Assembly (NCBI RefSeq): GCF_027923225.1
Contig: NZ_BSDI01000012.1
Span: 1 to 64,000, forward strand
Source: Phytohabitans aurantiacus
GTDB taxonomy: Bacteria; Actinomycetota; Actinomycetes; Mycobacteriales; Micromonosporaceae
Direction of reading: 5' to 3'
DNA length: 64,000 nt
Positions 1-7,589 of the stretch are shown one piece after another (within the stretch, counting starts at the first letter, position 1; each line of letters begins with the position of its first letter). The translations under genes and the position numbers were made by a program. The notes under the pieces are model-generated. The model was given only the letters and a program-made list of their open reading frames with translations. It had not been told where the DNA came from and did not search any database.

Positions 1-564
1 GGCGACAACGACGGTGTGCTGAACGGCAACCAGATCTACGTGCCGATCCAGGTGCCGATCAACATCTGCGGCAACGGCGTTGGCGTGCTCGGCGTTGGCG
101 CGGGCATCAGCGGGGCCTGCTTCAACGGTGCCGCGCACGACGTCGAGGAGTCGAAGCGCACCGAGGGGCTGGCGCAGGTCTCCGGTGACAACGACGGTGT
201 GCTGAACGGCAACCAGATCGCCGTGCCGATCCAGGTGCCGATCAACGTCTGCGGCAACGGCGTGGGCGTCCTGGGCGCCGGCATCGGCGTCAGCGGTGCC
301 TGCGTGAACGGTGCCGCGTGGGACGTCAACGACGACGACAAGAACGGCAACCACCACCACTACAAGAAGAACAAGAAGGACGGGGCCTCCGAGGAGTCCC
401 TGCCCCTGGTCGGCGACCTGACCGGTGGCCTGAGCAGCCTGCCCCTGAGCGGCGCCTCGAGCGTGCCGGTCGCGGGTGACCTGGGCAGCGGCGTCAAGAC
501 CAGCAAGGTGAACGTCGGCGGGGTCGACCCGATGGCGCTGCTGAGCCAGGTTCCCACCGCCTGA
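1..564 (+). CDS. Chaplin-type surface protein, 5'-truncated
   Basis: The reading frame is open from base 1, so the gene starts upstream of the window. The visible 187 codons hold two chaplin domains, each with the pattern GNGVLxGNQ-like lead, a hydrophobic VPIQVPIN strand and paired cysteines about 20 residues apart (roughly residues 5-40 and 67-102). Chaplins are secreted and assemble into amyloid-like hydrophobic films on aerial hyphae and spores. After the second domain comes an unusual tail: a histidine/lysine run near residues 119-130, then a Ser/Gly/Leu-rich stretch ending in SQVPTA. I see no sortase motif or C-terminal membrane anchor, so wall attachment is not explained by what is visible. 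The family call is secure; the number of upstream domains is unknown. Confidence 0.88.
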   Translation, partial: GDNDGVLNGNQIYVPIQVPINICGNGVGVLGVGAGISGACFNGAAHDVEESKRTEGLAQVSGDNDGVLNGNQIAVPIQVPINVCGNGVGVLGAGIGVSGACVNGAAWDVNDDDKNGNHHHYKKNKKDGASEESLPLVGDLTGGLSSLPLSGASSVPVAGDLGSGVKTSKVNVGGVDPMALLSQVPTA

Positions 565-615
565 GCCCAGCGGCTCCTGACGGAGCTGTGATTTCCTTCC
601 CGTACCTGTAACACC

Positions 616-644
616 GAGGGCCCCCGCCACCAGCGGGGGCCCTC
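616..644 (+). terminator. Strong hairpin after the chaplin gene
   Basis: Perfect 12-bp inverted repeat (GAGGGCCCCCGC / GCGGGGGCCCTC) with a 5-base loop, about 50 bases after the chaplin stop. There is no clear T-run, as is common for actinobacterial terminators. It separates the chaplin unit from the carboxylase operon. Confidence 0.7.
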
Positions 645-668
645 GCCTATGTACAAGAGTGGTACCCT

Positions 669-678
669 AACGATCGTT
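669..678. promoter_or_regulatory. Palindromic operator upstream of the carboxylase operon
   Basis: Perfect 10-bp palindrome AACGATCGTT, 24 bases before the chosen start codon. It fits the AACGnnCGTT-type half-site arrangement common for TetR regulators of acyl-CoA catabolism (family knowledge). A TANNNT hexamer (TACCCT, 662-667) lies just upstream. No regulator gene is adjacent, so the binding protein is unknown. Confidence 0.55.
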
Positions 679-702
679 CAGGTGCATCGGGAGGGGGTTG
701 GG

Positions 703-2235
703 GTGGCGGTTGACGACGAGGCGCTCGAGCGGCTGCGCAAGCGGGCCCTCGCGGGTGGCGCGGAGAAGTACCACGCGGCCAACGCGGCCAAGGGCAAGCT
801 CTTCGCCCGCGAGCGTATCGCGCTGCTGGTCGACGAGGGATCCTTCGTCGAAGACGGGCTCTACGCCAACGCCCTGGCCGACGGGCTTCCCGCCGACGGC
901 GTGGTGACCGGCGTCGCGACGATCGGCGGCCGGCAGGTGTGCCTGATGGCCAACGACTCCACCGTCAAGGCCGGTTCCTGGGGCGCCCGCACGGTCGAAA
1001 AGATCATCCGGATCATCGAGCGGGCCTACACCACCAGCGTCCCGATGGTGTATCTCGTGGACTCGGCCGGTGCGCGCATCACCGACCAGGTCGACCTGTT
1101 TCCGGGGCGGCGCGGCGCCGGGAAGATCTTCTGGAACCAGGTGCGCGCGTCCGGCTCGATACCGCAGGTCTGCGCGCTCTTCGGCCCGTCGGCCGCTGGC
1201 GGGGCGTACATCCCGGCGTTCTGTGACGTGGTGGCGATGGTCGACGGCAACGCCAGCATGTATCTGGGCTCCGACCGCATGGTGCAGATGGTCACCGGCG
1301 AGAAGACCACGCTGGAGGAGATGGGCGGCGCGTCCGTCCACTGTAAAGAGTCGGGCGTCGGGCACTTCCTCTGCAAGACGGAGGCGGAAGCGCTCGACAC
1401 CGTCAAGCGATACCTGTCGTACCTGCCGGACAACTGGACCCAGCCGCCACCGGCCGCCCCGGTGAAGGCCGCACCAGCCAACATCGACCTCGCCGCGCTC
1501 GTACCGGCCAGCGAGCGTCAGGCGTTCGACATGCGCCGGTACACCCGCGGGATCCTCGACGAGGGCAGCTTCTTCGAGATCCAGGCGCTGTGGGCGCGCG
1601 AGCTGACGATCGGATTCGGCCGCCTGAACGGCGAGGTCGTTGGCGTGGTGGCCAACAACTCGATGTTCAAGGGCGGCGTGCTCTTCGTCGACTCCGCCGA
1701 CAAGGCGACCCGCTTCGTGCAGCTCTGCGACGCGTTCAACGTGCCGCTGCTGTTCCTCGCCGACGTGCCGGGGTTCATGGTCGGCACGGCCGTGGAGAAG
1801 GAGGGCATCATCCGCCACGGCGCGAAGATGATCACAGCGATCGCCGAGGCGACGGTACCCAAGATCTGTGTCGTCGTGCGCAAGGCGTATGGCGCTGGCC
1901 TGTACGCGATGGCTGGCCCGGGTTTCGAGCCCGACGCGACGATCGCCCTGCCCACCGCGAAGATCGCGGTCATGGGCGCGGAGGCGGCCGTCAACGCCGT
2001 CTACGCCAACAAGATCGCCGCGATCGAAGACGAGTTGGAGCGCGCCGCGTTCGTCGCGGCGAAGCGCGAGGAGTACGAGCGCGACATCGACATCGTGCGG
2101 CTCGCCAGCGAACTCGTCGTCGACACCATCGTCGAGCCCGGTGAGCTGCGCGACGAGCTGATCCGGCGCTTCGTCGCCGCCCGCGGCAAGGAGCGGCACT
2201 TCTCCCGGCGCCGGCACGGCGTCACACCTGTCTAG
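703..2235 (+). CDS. Acyl-CoA carboxylase, beta (carboxyltransferase) subunit
   Basis: A 510-residue carboxyltransferase with both crotonase-fold halves. The N-terminal half carries the GPSAAGGAYIPAFCD oxyanion-hole segment; the C-terminal half carries RKAYGAGLYAMAG and the IAVMGAEAA segment typical of methylcrotonyl/geranyl-type beta subunits. It transfers the carboxyl group from carboxybiotin to an acyl-CoA in the cytosol. GTG at 703 is chosen because a GGGAGGGGG-type ribosome site precedes it and an upstream start at 649 would place the operator palindrome inside the gene. It lies 14 bases before an acyl-CoA dehydrogenase gene, an arrangement seen in branched-chain acyl-CoA catabolism. No biotin carboxylase subunit is encoded nearby, so the alpha partner must come from elsewhere; the exact substrate is unresolved. 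Confidence 0.9.
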   Translation: MAVDDEALERLRKRALAGGAEKYHAANAAKGKLFARERIALLVDEGSFVEDGLYANALADGLPADGVVTGVATIGGRQVCLMANDSTVKAGSWGARTVEKIIRIIERAYTTSVPMVYLVDSAGARITDQVDLFPGRRGAGKIFWNQVRASGSIPQVCALFGPSAAGGAYIPAFCDVVAMVDGNASMYLGSDRMVQMVTGEKTTLEEMGGASVHCKESGVGHFLCKTEAEALDTVKRYLSYLPDNWTQPPPAAPVKAAPANIDLAALVPASERQAFDMRRYTRGILDEGSFFEIQALWARELTIGFGRLNGEVVGVVANNSMFKGGVLFVDSADKATRFVQLCDAFNVPLLFLADVPGFMVGTAVEKEGIIRHGAKMITAIAEATVPKICVVVRKAYGAGLYAMAGPGFEPDATIALPTAKIAVMGAEAAVNAVYANKIAAIEDELERAAFVAAKREEYERDIDIVRLASELVVDTIVEPGELRDELIRRFVAARGKERHFSRRRHGVTPV

Positions 2236-2249
2236 GGAAGGGGCGGACC

Positions 2250-3389
2250 ATGCTCAACGAGGAGCACGAGGCGCTGCGACAGAGCGTGCGAGACTTCGCC
2301 CGCGAGGTGGTCGCGCCGGTCATCGCCGAGCACTACGAGCACCACACGTTCCCGTACGACGTGGTGCGGCAGATGGGCAAGATGGGCCTGTTCGGCCTGC
2401 CGTTCCCCGAGGAGCACGGCGGGATGGGCGGCGACTACTTCGCGCTCTGCCTGACGCTGGAGGAGCTGGCGAGGGTCGACTCGTCGGTCGCCATCACGCT
2501 GGAGGCGGCGATCTCGCTGGGCGCGATGCCGATCTACCGGTTCGGCACCGACGAGCAGAAGGCGCACTGGCTGCCGAAGCTCACCAGCGGCGAGGCGCTG
2601 GCCGCGTTCGGCCTGACCGAGCCCGGTTTCGGGTCCGACGCGGGCGGCACGCAGACAAGGGCGGTCCTCGACGGCGACGAGTGGGTCATCAACGGCTCCA
2701 AGGCGTTCATCACGAACTCGGGCACCGACATCACCGCGCTCGTCACGGTGACGGCCGTGACCGGTGTCGCCCCGGACGGCTCCAAGGAGCTGTCGACGAT
2801 CATCGTGCCGTCGGGGACGCCGGGCTTCACGGTGCAGCCGGGGTACTCGAAGGTCGGTTGGTGCGCGTCCGACACCCATGAGCTGACGTTCGAAGACTGC
2901 CGGGTGCCGGCCGCGAACCTGCTGGGGGAGCGCGGTCGGGGGTTCGCACAGTTCCTGCGGATCCTGGACGAGGGGCGGATCGCGATCGCCGCCCTCGCGG
3001 TGGGGCTCGCTCAGGGCTGCGTCGACGAGTCCGTCAAGTACGCCAAGGAGCGGCACGCCTTCGGCAAGGCGATCGGTGATTTCCAGGCGATCCAGTTCAA
3101 GATCGCCGACATGGAAACGCGGGCACACACCGCACGGCTCGCGTACTACGACGCGGCCGAACGGATGCTCGCCGGCCAGGACTTCAAGCGGCAGGCCGCC
3201 ATCGCCAAGCTGTACGCCAGCGAGAGCGCGGTGACGAACGCGCGCGAGGCGACCCAGGTGCACGGCGGATACGGGTTCATGAACGAGTTCCCAGTGGCCC
3301 GGTTCTGGCGGGACTCCAAGGTCCTGGAGATCGGCGAAGGCACCTCCGAGGTACAGCGCATGATCATCGCGCGTGACCTCGGGCTGTGA
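2250..3389 (+). CDS. Acyl-CoA dehydrogenase
   Basis: A 379-residue FAD-dependent acyl-CoA dehydrogenase of full family length. It shows the FGLTEPGFGSDAGG and VINGSKAFITNSG segments of the middle domain, the RHAFGKAIGDFQAIQFK signature, and IGEGTSEVQ near the end, where E363 sits at the catalytic-base position of the short/branched-chain subfamily. It oxidises an acyl-CoA to the 2,3-enoyl-CoA and passes electrons to ETF. A GGGAAGGGG ribosome site and 14-base gap to the upstream carboxyltransferase indicate one operon, plausibly for isovaleryl/methylcrotonyl-type degradation; that pathway assignment is inference from pairing. Confidence 0.93.
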   Translation: MLNEEHEALRQSVRDFAREVVAPVIAEHYEHHTFPYDVVRQMGKMGLFGLPFPEEHGGMGGDYFALCLTLEELARVDSSVAITLEAAISLGAMPIYRFGTDEQKAHWLPKLTSGEALAAFGLTEPGFGSDAGGTQTRAVLDGDEWVINGSKAFITNSGTDITALVTVTAVTGVAPDGSKELSTIIVPSGTPGFTVQPGYSKVGWCASDTHELTFEDCRVPAANLLGERGRGFAQFLRILDEGRIAIAALAVGLAQGCVDESVKYAKERHAFGKAIGDFQAIQFKIADMETRAHTARLAYYDAAERMLAGQDFKRQAAIAKLYASESAVTNAREATQVHGGYGFMNEFPVARFWRDSKVLEIGEGTSEVQRMIIARDLGL

Positions 3390-3445
3390 GATCTGTCGGG
3401 TATCCGAAGGCCCTCCCGTCGTTGAGGCGACGCACCGCTCCTCAA

Positions 3446-3459
3446 GGTCAGTACTGACC
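3446..3459. promoter_or_regulatory. 14-bp perfect palindrome before the XRE-NB-ARC regulator
   Basis: GGTCAGTACTGACC is a perfect palindrome ending 15 bases before the ATG at 3475. A TANNNT hexamer (TAGTCT, 3462-3467) follows immediately and leaves 7 bases to the ATG, so a leaderless transcript is likely and the palindrome would overlap RNA polymerase contacts. Autoregulation is an inference. Confidence 0.6.
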
Positions 3460-3474
3460 CGTAGTCTTCCGGCC

Positions 3475-5946
3475 ATGACCCCGGATCATGCGCCTGACCA
3501 GGGCAGCACCGCGTTTTCCGCGGCGCTGCGGGCCAAGCGTCGAGCCGCTGGCCTCACCCAGGCCGAGCTCGCCGGGCGGGCCGGGGTCGGTGTGCGGACG
3601 GTACGTGACCTGGAGCGCGGCCGGTCCCGACCCCAGCGCACCACCCTCGACCTGATCGCGACCGCTCTCGGCCTCACCGGCAAGGAGCGGTCCGGCTTTC
3701 TGGACGCGGCGCGCGGGCAGGGCACCGAGACGCCCACCGTGCCAGCCATGCCGGCGGCGATCGGCTTGCCGCAGACGGGCGAACTCATCGGCCGCGACCT
3801 GGACGCGTCCGAGGTGGCGGCGCTGCTCACCGGTATCGAACGCCAGACGGTGAGCCTGGTGGGCCTCGCCGGCGTTGGCAAGACTGGCCTCGCGCTCACC
3901 GTCGCGCATCAGGTCACCGAGCAGCACCCCGGTGGCGTCGCCGGCATCCTGGTGTCCGAGGTGTCGACGCCCGGCGACGTGCTGACCGCGATCGCCTCGG
4001 TCTTCGGGGTGGGCAGAGCTGCCGACCTGGCCGCCCGGCTCGCCGCTGGCCCCGCGCTGCTGGTGGTCGACGCGATCGAACGGGCACCGGGTGCGGTGGC
4101 CGAGGCGCTCAACTGGCTCGGCGCGAGCGCGCCCACGCTGCGGGTGCTGGCGACCGGCCGGCACCCCATCGGGCTGCCCGGCGAGCGGGTCTGGCCGGTG
4201 GCGCCGCTGGAGGTACCGCCGGCGGACGTGGGCGCCGACCTGGAGACGGTCGCGCGGTACCCAGCGGCCGCCCTTTTCCTGGCACGGCTGCGGCAGGTGC
4301 GGCGGGAGCCGCTCGAACCGGCCGAGGTGGGCGCGCTGGTCGGCCTGGTACGCCGGCTCGGTGGCCTGCCGCTGGCCCTGGAGCTCGCTGCCGCGCGAGG
4401 CCGGGTGCTCGACCTGAACGAGATCCTCAACCGATACGGCGACCGCGTGCTGGACCTGGCGGGCCCCGCACAGCGGACCGCGAAGGAAGCCGTGACGGTC
4501 AGCCTGCGCGACGCGGTCGCCGCGAGCTACCGGGTCCTCGAAGCCGAGGAGCGGCGGGCCGTCCGGCGACTGTCCGCGTTTCGCAACCGGTGGTCGGTCG
4601 AGTTGGCCGAGGCTGTACTGGCCGACGACGCCGGCAGTCTCGCTGGTGACCCGGTTCCCTTGCTGGACCGGCTGATCGCCCTTGGCCTGGTGAGCGTGCG
4701 CGGTTCGGGGCCGTTCCGGTTCCGCCTGCTCGACGTGGTGCGCGACTTCGCCACCGAGCGCGCGGCCGCCAACGGCGAGCTGGGCCGGGTCCGCCGCCGG
4801 CACGCGGCCGTCTTCGCCCGTCTGGCCGCCCGGACGGCTCCCGAGCTGGCCGGCGCGAAGTTCTCGGTGGCGGTCTCCCGGCTCGACGACGTCGCGAGTG
4901 ACCTGTGGGCCGCGCTGGCGTACTCGGCCAACGACGACCCGCACACCGCACTCCAGTTGGCGGCGAGCCTGCCGCGCTGGTGGCGCTTCCGGGGGCGGGA
5001 CGTCCCGGGTAGACAGTGGCTGCGCCGGCTGCTCGACGACCCGCGTACCGCCGACGCCGACCCCGTCGTGCGGGCGTGGGCCGGCGTGGGGCTGGCGCAG
5101 CTCGCGATCGAGCACGGTGCCGGCCAGGACGAGCTGCCGGCCGTGGAGGCGGCGCTGGCGGAGTTCCAGCGTGCCGGCCACCTGACCGGCGAGCTGGCGG
5201 GGCGGAGCCTGCTGTGCGCGCTCTGGATGGCGAACGGCGGCTACGACGAGGCGCGCCGGCACGGTGAGGCCGCGCTGGCACTGGCGACAAAAGCCGGCCG
5301 GGTACGCGACATGGCGGTGGCACAGAACAACCTCACCTGGCACGAGATCCGGGTCGGCGACCTGGGTGCCGCCCGGCGCCGGCTGGCAGCGGTCGACCGG
5401 CTGGCCGCCGAGTGCGGCGAGCCCCGCCTGCGCGCCCTCGCCTGGTCGAACCTCGCCGAGGTGGCGCGCCTCGACGCGCGGTACGCGGAAGCCGAAGCCC
5501 TCGCCCGGCGAGCGGTGACCGCGCTGTCCAAGATCGGTGACCCCGGCCAGCGCCGCCGCGCCCTTGGCACGATCGGGCTGGCGCTGGCGCAGTCCGGCCG
5601 CCTCGACGAGGCGACCGCTGTGCTGGCGGAGATCCGGGGACTCGTGGCCGCGCCGGAGACCGCGTCCGGCTCCCGTACGGGGGAGAGCGGCGAGGTCGCC
5701 GCGGTGGAGGCGATGCTGGCGCTCCAGCGAGGAGACCGGCGGCTGGCGGCGGAGTGGTTCACCGTGGCGGCCCGCGCGTACGCCGGCGACCGTGATCTGC
5801 GTGACGTCGCCGAGGCGCTGGTAGGGCTGGTGGCGAGCACCGACGAGCCGGACGCGAAAATGGCGGCCCGGGACTGGCTGTCGTCGATCTGCAAGGAGGG
5901 CGGCATCACGCTGCTGCCCCGCGAGCGCGCGCTGGTCGACAAGTAA
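3475..5946 (+). CDS. XRE-family regulator with NB-ARC-type NTPase and TPR-like C-terminus
   Basis: An 823-residue one-component regulator. Residues about 12-66 form an XRE helix-turn-helix (LTQAELAGRAGVGVRTVRDLERG). An NB-ARC/STAND-like NTPase follows with Walker A GLAGVGKT at 130-137, a Walker-B-like LLVVDAIE near 196-203 and GLPLALEL near 297-304. The C-terminal half is helical, alanine/arginine-rich and TPR-like. The Walker B reads VVDA rather than the usual DNCE-type sequence. No ribosome site precedes the ATG; a TAGTCT-N7-ATG layout suggests a leaderless transcript. Such STAND regulators usually sense a ligand and drive a local gene, but no obvious target lies next to it. The signal and targets cannot be read from sequence. 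Confidence 0.85.
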   Translation: MTPDHAPDQGSTAFSAALRAKRRAAGLTQAELAGRAGVGVRTVRDLERGRSRPQRTTLDLIATALGLTGKERSGFLDAARGQGTETPTVPAMPAAIGLPQTGELIGRDLDASEVAALLTGIERQTVSLVGLAGVGKTGLALTVAHQVTEQHPGGVAGILVSEVSTPGDVLTAIASVFGVGRAADLAARLAAGPALLVVDAIERAPGAVAEALNWLGASAPTLRVLATGRHPIGLPGERVWPVAPLEVPPADVGADLETVARYPAAALFLARLRQVRREPLEPAEVGALVGLVRRLGGLPLALELAAARGRVLDLNEILNRYGDRVLDLAGPAQRTAKEAVTVSLRDAVAASYRVLEAEERRAVRRLSAFRNRWSVELAEAVLADDAGSLAGDPVPLLDRLIALGLVSVRGSGPFRFRLLDVVRDFATERAAANGELGRVRRRHAAVFARLAARTAPELAGAKFSVAVSRLDDVASDLWAALAYSANDDPHTALQLAASLPRWWRFRGRDVPGRQWLRRLLDDPRTADADPVVRAWAGVGLAQLAIEHGAGQDELPAVEAALAEFQRAGHLTGELAGRSLLCALWMANGGYDEARRHGEAALALATKAGRVRDMAVAQNNLTWHEIRVGDLGAARRRLAAVDRLAAECGEPRLRALAWSNLAEVARLDARYAEAEALARRAVTALSKIGDPGQRRRALGTIGLALAQSGRLDEATAVLAEIRGLVAAPETASGSRTGESGEVAAVEAMLALQRGDRRLAAEWFTVAARAYAGDRDLRDVAEALVGLVASTDEPDAKMAARDWLSSICKEGGITLLPRERALVDK

Positions 5947-5982
5947 CCAGGGGGCGGGAAGCAGCGAGCGGGAGGGGCCGCA

Positions 5983-6040
5983 GCGGCGCGGGCGGAAACG
6001 CCCCCCGACAGGGCACCCCCTCTATATCCGCCCGCGCCGC
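5983..6040. terminator. Inverted repeat between convergent genes
   Basis: Arms of 14 bp (GCGGCGCGGGCGGA, 5983-5996; complement at 6027-6040) around a 30-base loop lie between the XRE-NB-ARC regulator and the oppositely oriented marR gene. The position suits a bidirectional terminator, but the loop is long. Confidence 0.5.
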
Positions 6041-6181
6041 ATTCCCCGTGGCGCCCTCCCGGACCCGAACGCTAGCCACCTCTGCCAACCGAAATGTCGG
6101 CTTACGGGGTGTTTTGCAGGTGTAGTGAATGTACTTCTGCCGGTCTTCCTGCCGGTTGTCCGGCAGCGGCATTCCAGTCCG

Positions 6182-6688
6182 TTATGCCTCGACCACAGCG
6201 TGCTCTGGAGCATGGCCCGAAGCCGTGCTTCCGGCGGTGGCGCACGGGTGCACGGCGTCGCGGATCGTGCGCAGCGCGTCGAGGAAGGCCGATAGCTGAG
6301 CGGGCTCCAGTTGCCCGGTGAACCACTGCTCGATCAGCTCCAGGTGCCCCGGCAGGATCTCGTCGAGCCGGCTCAGCCCAGCTTGTGTGATCACCGCGTA
6401 CGAGCTGCGGCGGTCGGCCGGGCAGGCCCGGCGGCCGATCAAGCCGTCGCGCTCCATCCGGTCTACGACGCGCGTCACACCACTCGTGGACAGCGATGTC
6501 TGTGCGGCCAGGTCGGTCATCCGGAGCTGGTGCCCGGGTGACCTGGCGAGCCTGGTCAGCACCTCGAACTCGACCGTGGAGAGCCCGTGTGCGCAGAACT
6601 GAGCGGCGAACCGGGAGTTCAGCCCCGCGAACGCCTCATACAGCAGACCGACGGCGGTGAGGCGCTCGTCTTGGAAGTGCTCACCCAT
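6182..6688 (-). CDS. MarR-family transcriptional regulator
   Basis: A 168-residue winged-helix regulator. The core runs from LSTVEFEVLTRLA through the recognition region LSTSGVTRVVDRMERDGLI to the wing RRACPADRRSSYAVIT. ATG 6688 is chosen because it opens the MarR N-terminal helix; upstream codons in this frame antisense the yceI promoter. It is divergent from yceI with a 99-base spacer that holds a promoter, the usual MarR arrangement in which the regulator controls itself and the divergent gene. MarR proteins typically respond to phenolic or oxidising ligands; the inducer here is unknown. Confidence 0.9.
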   Translation of the reverse strand: MGEHFQDERLTAVGLLYEAFAGLNSRFAAQFCAHGLSTVEFEVLTRLARSPGHQLRMTDLAAQTSLSTSGVTRVVDRMERDGLIGRRACPADRRSSYAVITQAGLSRLDEILPGHLELIEQWFTGQLEPAQLSAFLDALRTIRDAVHPCATAGSTASGHAPEHAVVEA

Positions 6689-6708
6689 GAGACACAGGTT
6701 AGCATCCC

Positions 6709-6739
6709 TTGACACGGGGAATATTGCCGTGCGTATAGT
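6709..6739 (+). promoter_or_regulatory. Promoter for yceI in the marR-yceI spacer
   Basis: TTGACA at 6709-6714 and TATAGT at 6734-6739 with a 19-base spacer resemble a housekeeping sigma promoter with a slightly long spacer. Inside the spacer CACGG (6713-6717) and CCGTG (6727-6731) form an inverted pair around an AT-rich core, a plausible MarR operator. Confidence 0.55.
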
Positions 6740-6787
6740 TGCTACGGCAGATGTAGAACCGTCAAGTAATTTATCTGGAGGATTCCG

Positions 6788-7363
6788 ATGACGGACACGA
6801 CCGCCGTGACGCGAGAGTTCGAGGGCCTGACCATCCCCGCGCCCGGCACGTACGAACTCGACCAGGCGCACAAGCGCGTCGGCTTCATCGCTCGCCACAT
6901 GATGGTCAGTAAGGTACGCGGCGAATTCGTCGATGCCCAAGCCACCATCACGGTTGCCGAGAACCCGCTGGAGTCCTCGGTCACCGCCACGATCCAGGCG
7001 GGGAGCATCAGCACCGGCGCGGCTGACCGCGACGGCCACCTGGTCAGCGGCGACTTCCTCGACGCGGAGAAGTACCCGACCCTGGCGTTCCGCAGCACCG
7101 GCGTGAAGTCGCACAGCGGCAACAACTTCGTGCTCGCGGGCGAGCTGACGATCAAGGACGTGACCCGGCCGGTCGAGCTGGAGGTCGAGTTCGAGGGCGT
7201 CGGCCGCAGCCCCTTCGGCACCGACATCTTCGGTTTCACCGCCAGCACCGAGATCGACCGCGAAGACTTCGGCCTGACCTGGAACGTCGCCCTGGAGACC
7301 GGCGGCGTGCTGGTCGGCAAGAAGATCAAGATTGAGATCGAGGGCGAAGGCATCCGCCAGTAA
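6788..7363 (+). CDS. YceI-family lipocalin-like protein
   Basis: A 191-residue YceI-domain protein: the start TYELDQAHKRVGFIARHM, the middle GGxI-type strand set and the end FGLTWNVALETGGVLVGKKIKIEIE match the family over full length. YceI proteins are beta-barrels that bind isoprenoid or amide lipids. No signal peptide is evident, so this one is probably cytosolic, as in many actinobacteria. The start has a strong GGAGGA ribosome site five bases upstream. The divergent marR gene is the likely regulator. Confidence 0.92.
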   Translation: MTDTTAVTREFEGLTIPAPGTYELDQAHKRVGFIARHMMVSKVRGEFVDAQATITVAENPLESSVTATIQAGSISTGAADRDGHLVSGDFLDAEKYPTLAFRSTGVKSHSGNNFVLAGELTIKDVTRPVELEVEFEGVGRSPFGTDIFGFTASTEIDREDFGLTWNVALETGGVLVGKKIKIEIEGEGIRQ

Positions 7364-7375
7364 GTCTCTTTTCCC

Positions 7376-7411
7376 GCGCCCCGGTGACCGATTTCACGGT
7401 TGCCGGGGCGC
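7376..7411 (+). terminator. Terminator after yceI
   Basis: GCGCCCCGG (7376-7384) pairs with CCGGGGCGC (7403-7411), with an inner ACCG/CGGT pair, starting 13 bases after the yceI stop. Confidence 0.65.
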
Positions 7412-7589
7412 CATCCGTTGAGCGTGAGAAGTTGGACTTAGAGCATCACGACGCTTACAAGCGGTGATATCTGTCTGTTTTGTCCCTAGCCGAGGAGAGG
7501 CAGTGCTCCTAACGTGAAAGTTCCATCGCGCTGACCTCGGCAGGTTGTCCGAGGATGGCGCTGTAAGGCCGTGCGCGCCGGGAGGACAC

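Noticed and set aside
667..2217. Long minus-strand frame opposite the carboxyltransferase
   Set aside because: Composition is Arg/Gly/Asp/His-rich, typical of antisense frames in GC-rich genes, with no recognisable domain; the plus-strand protein is a clear family member.
3448..5343. Minus-strand 631-codon frame opposite the XRE-NB-ARC gene
   Set aside because: No family motif and antisense-type composition; the plus strand encodes defined HTH and NTPase motifs.
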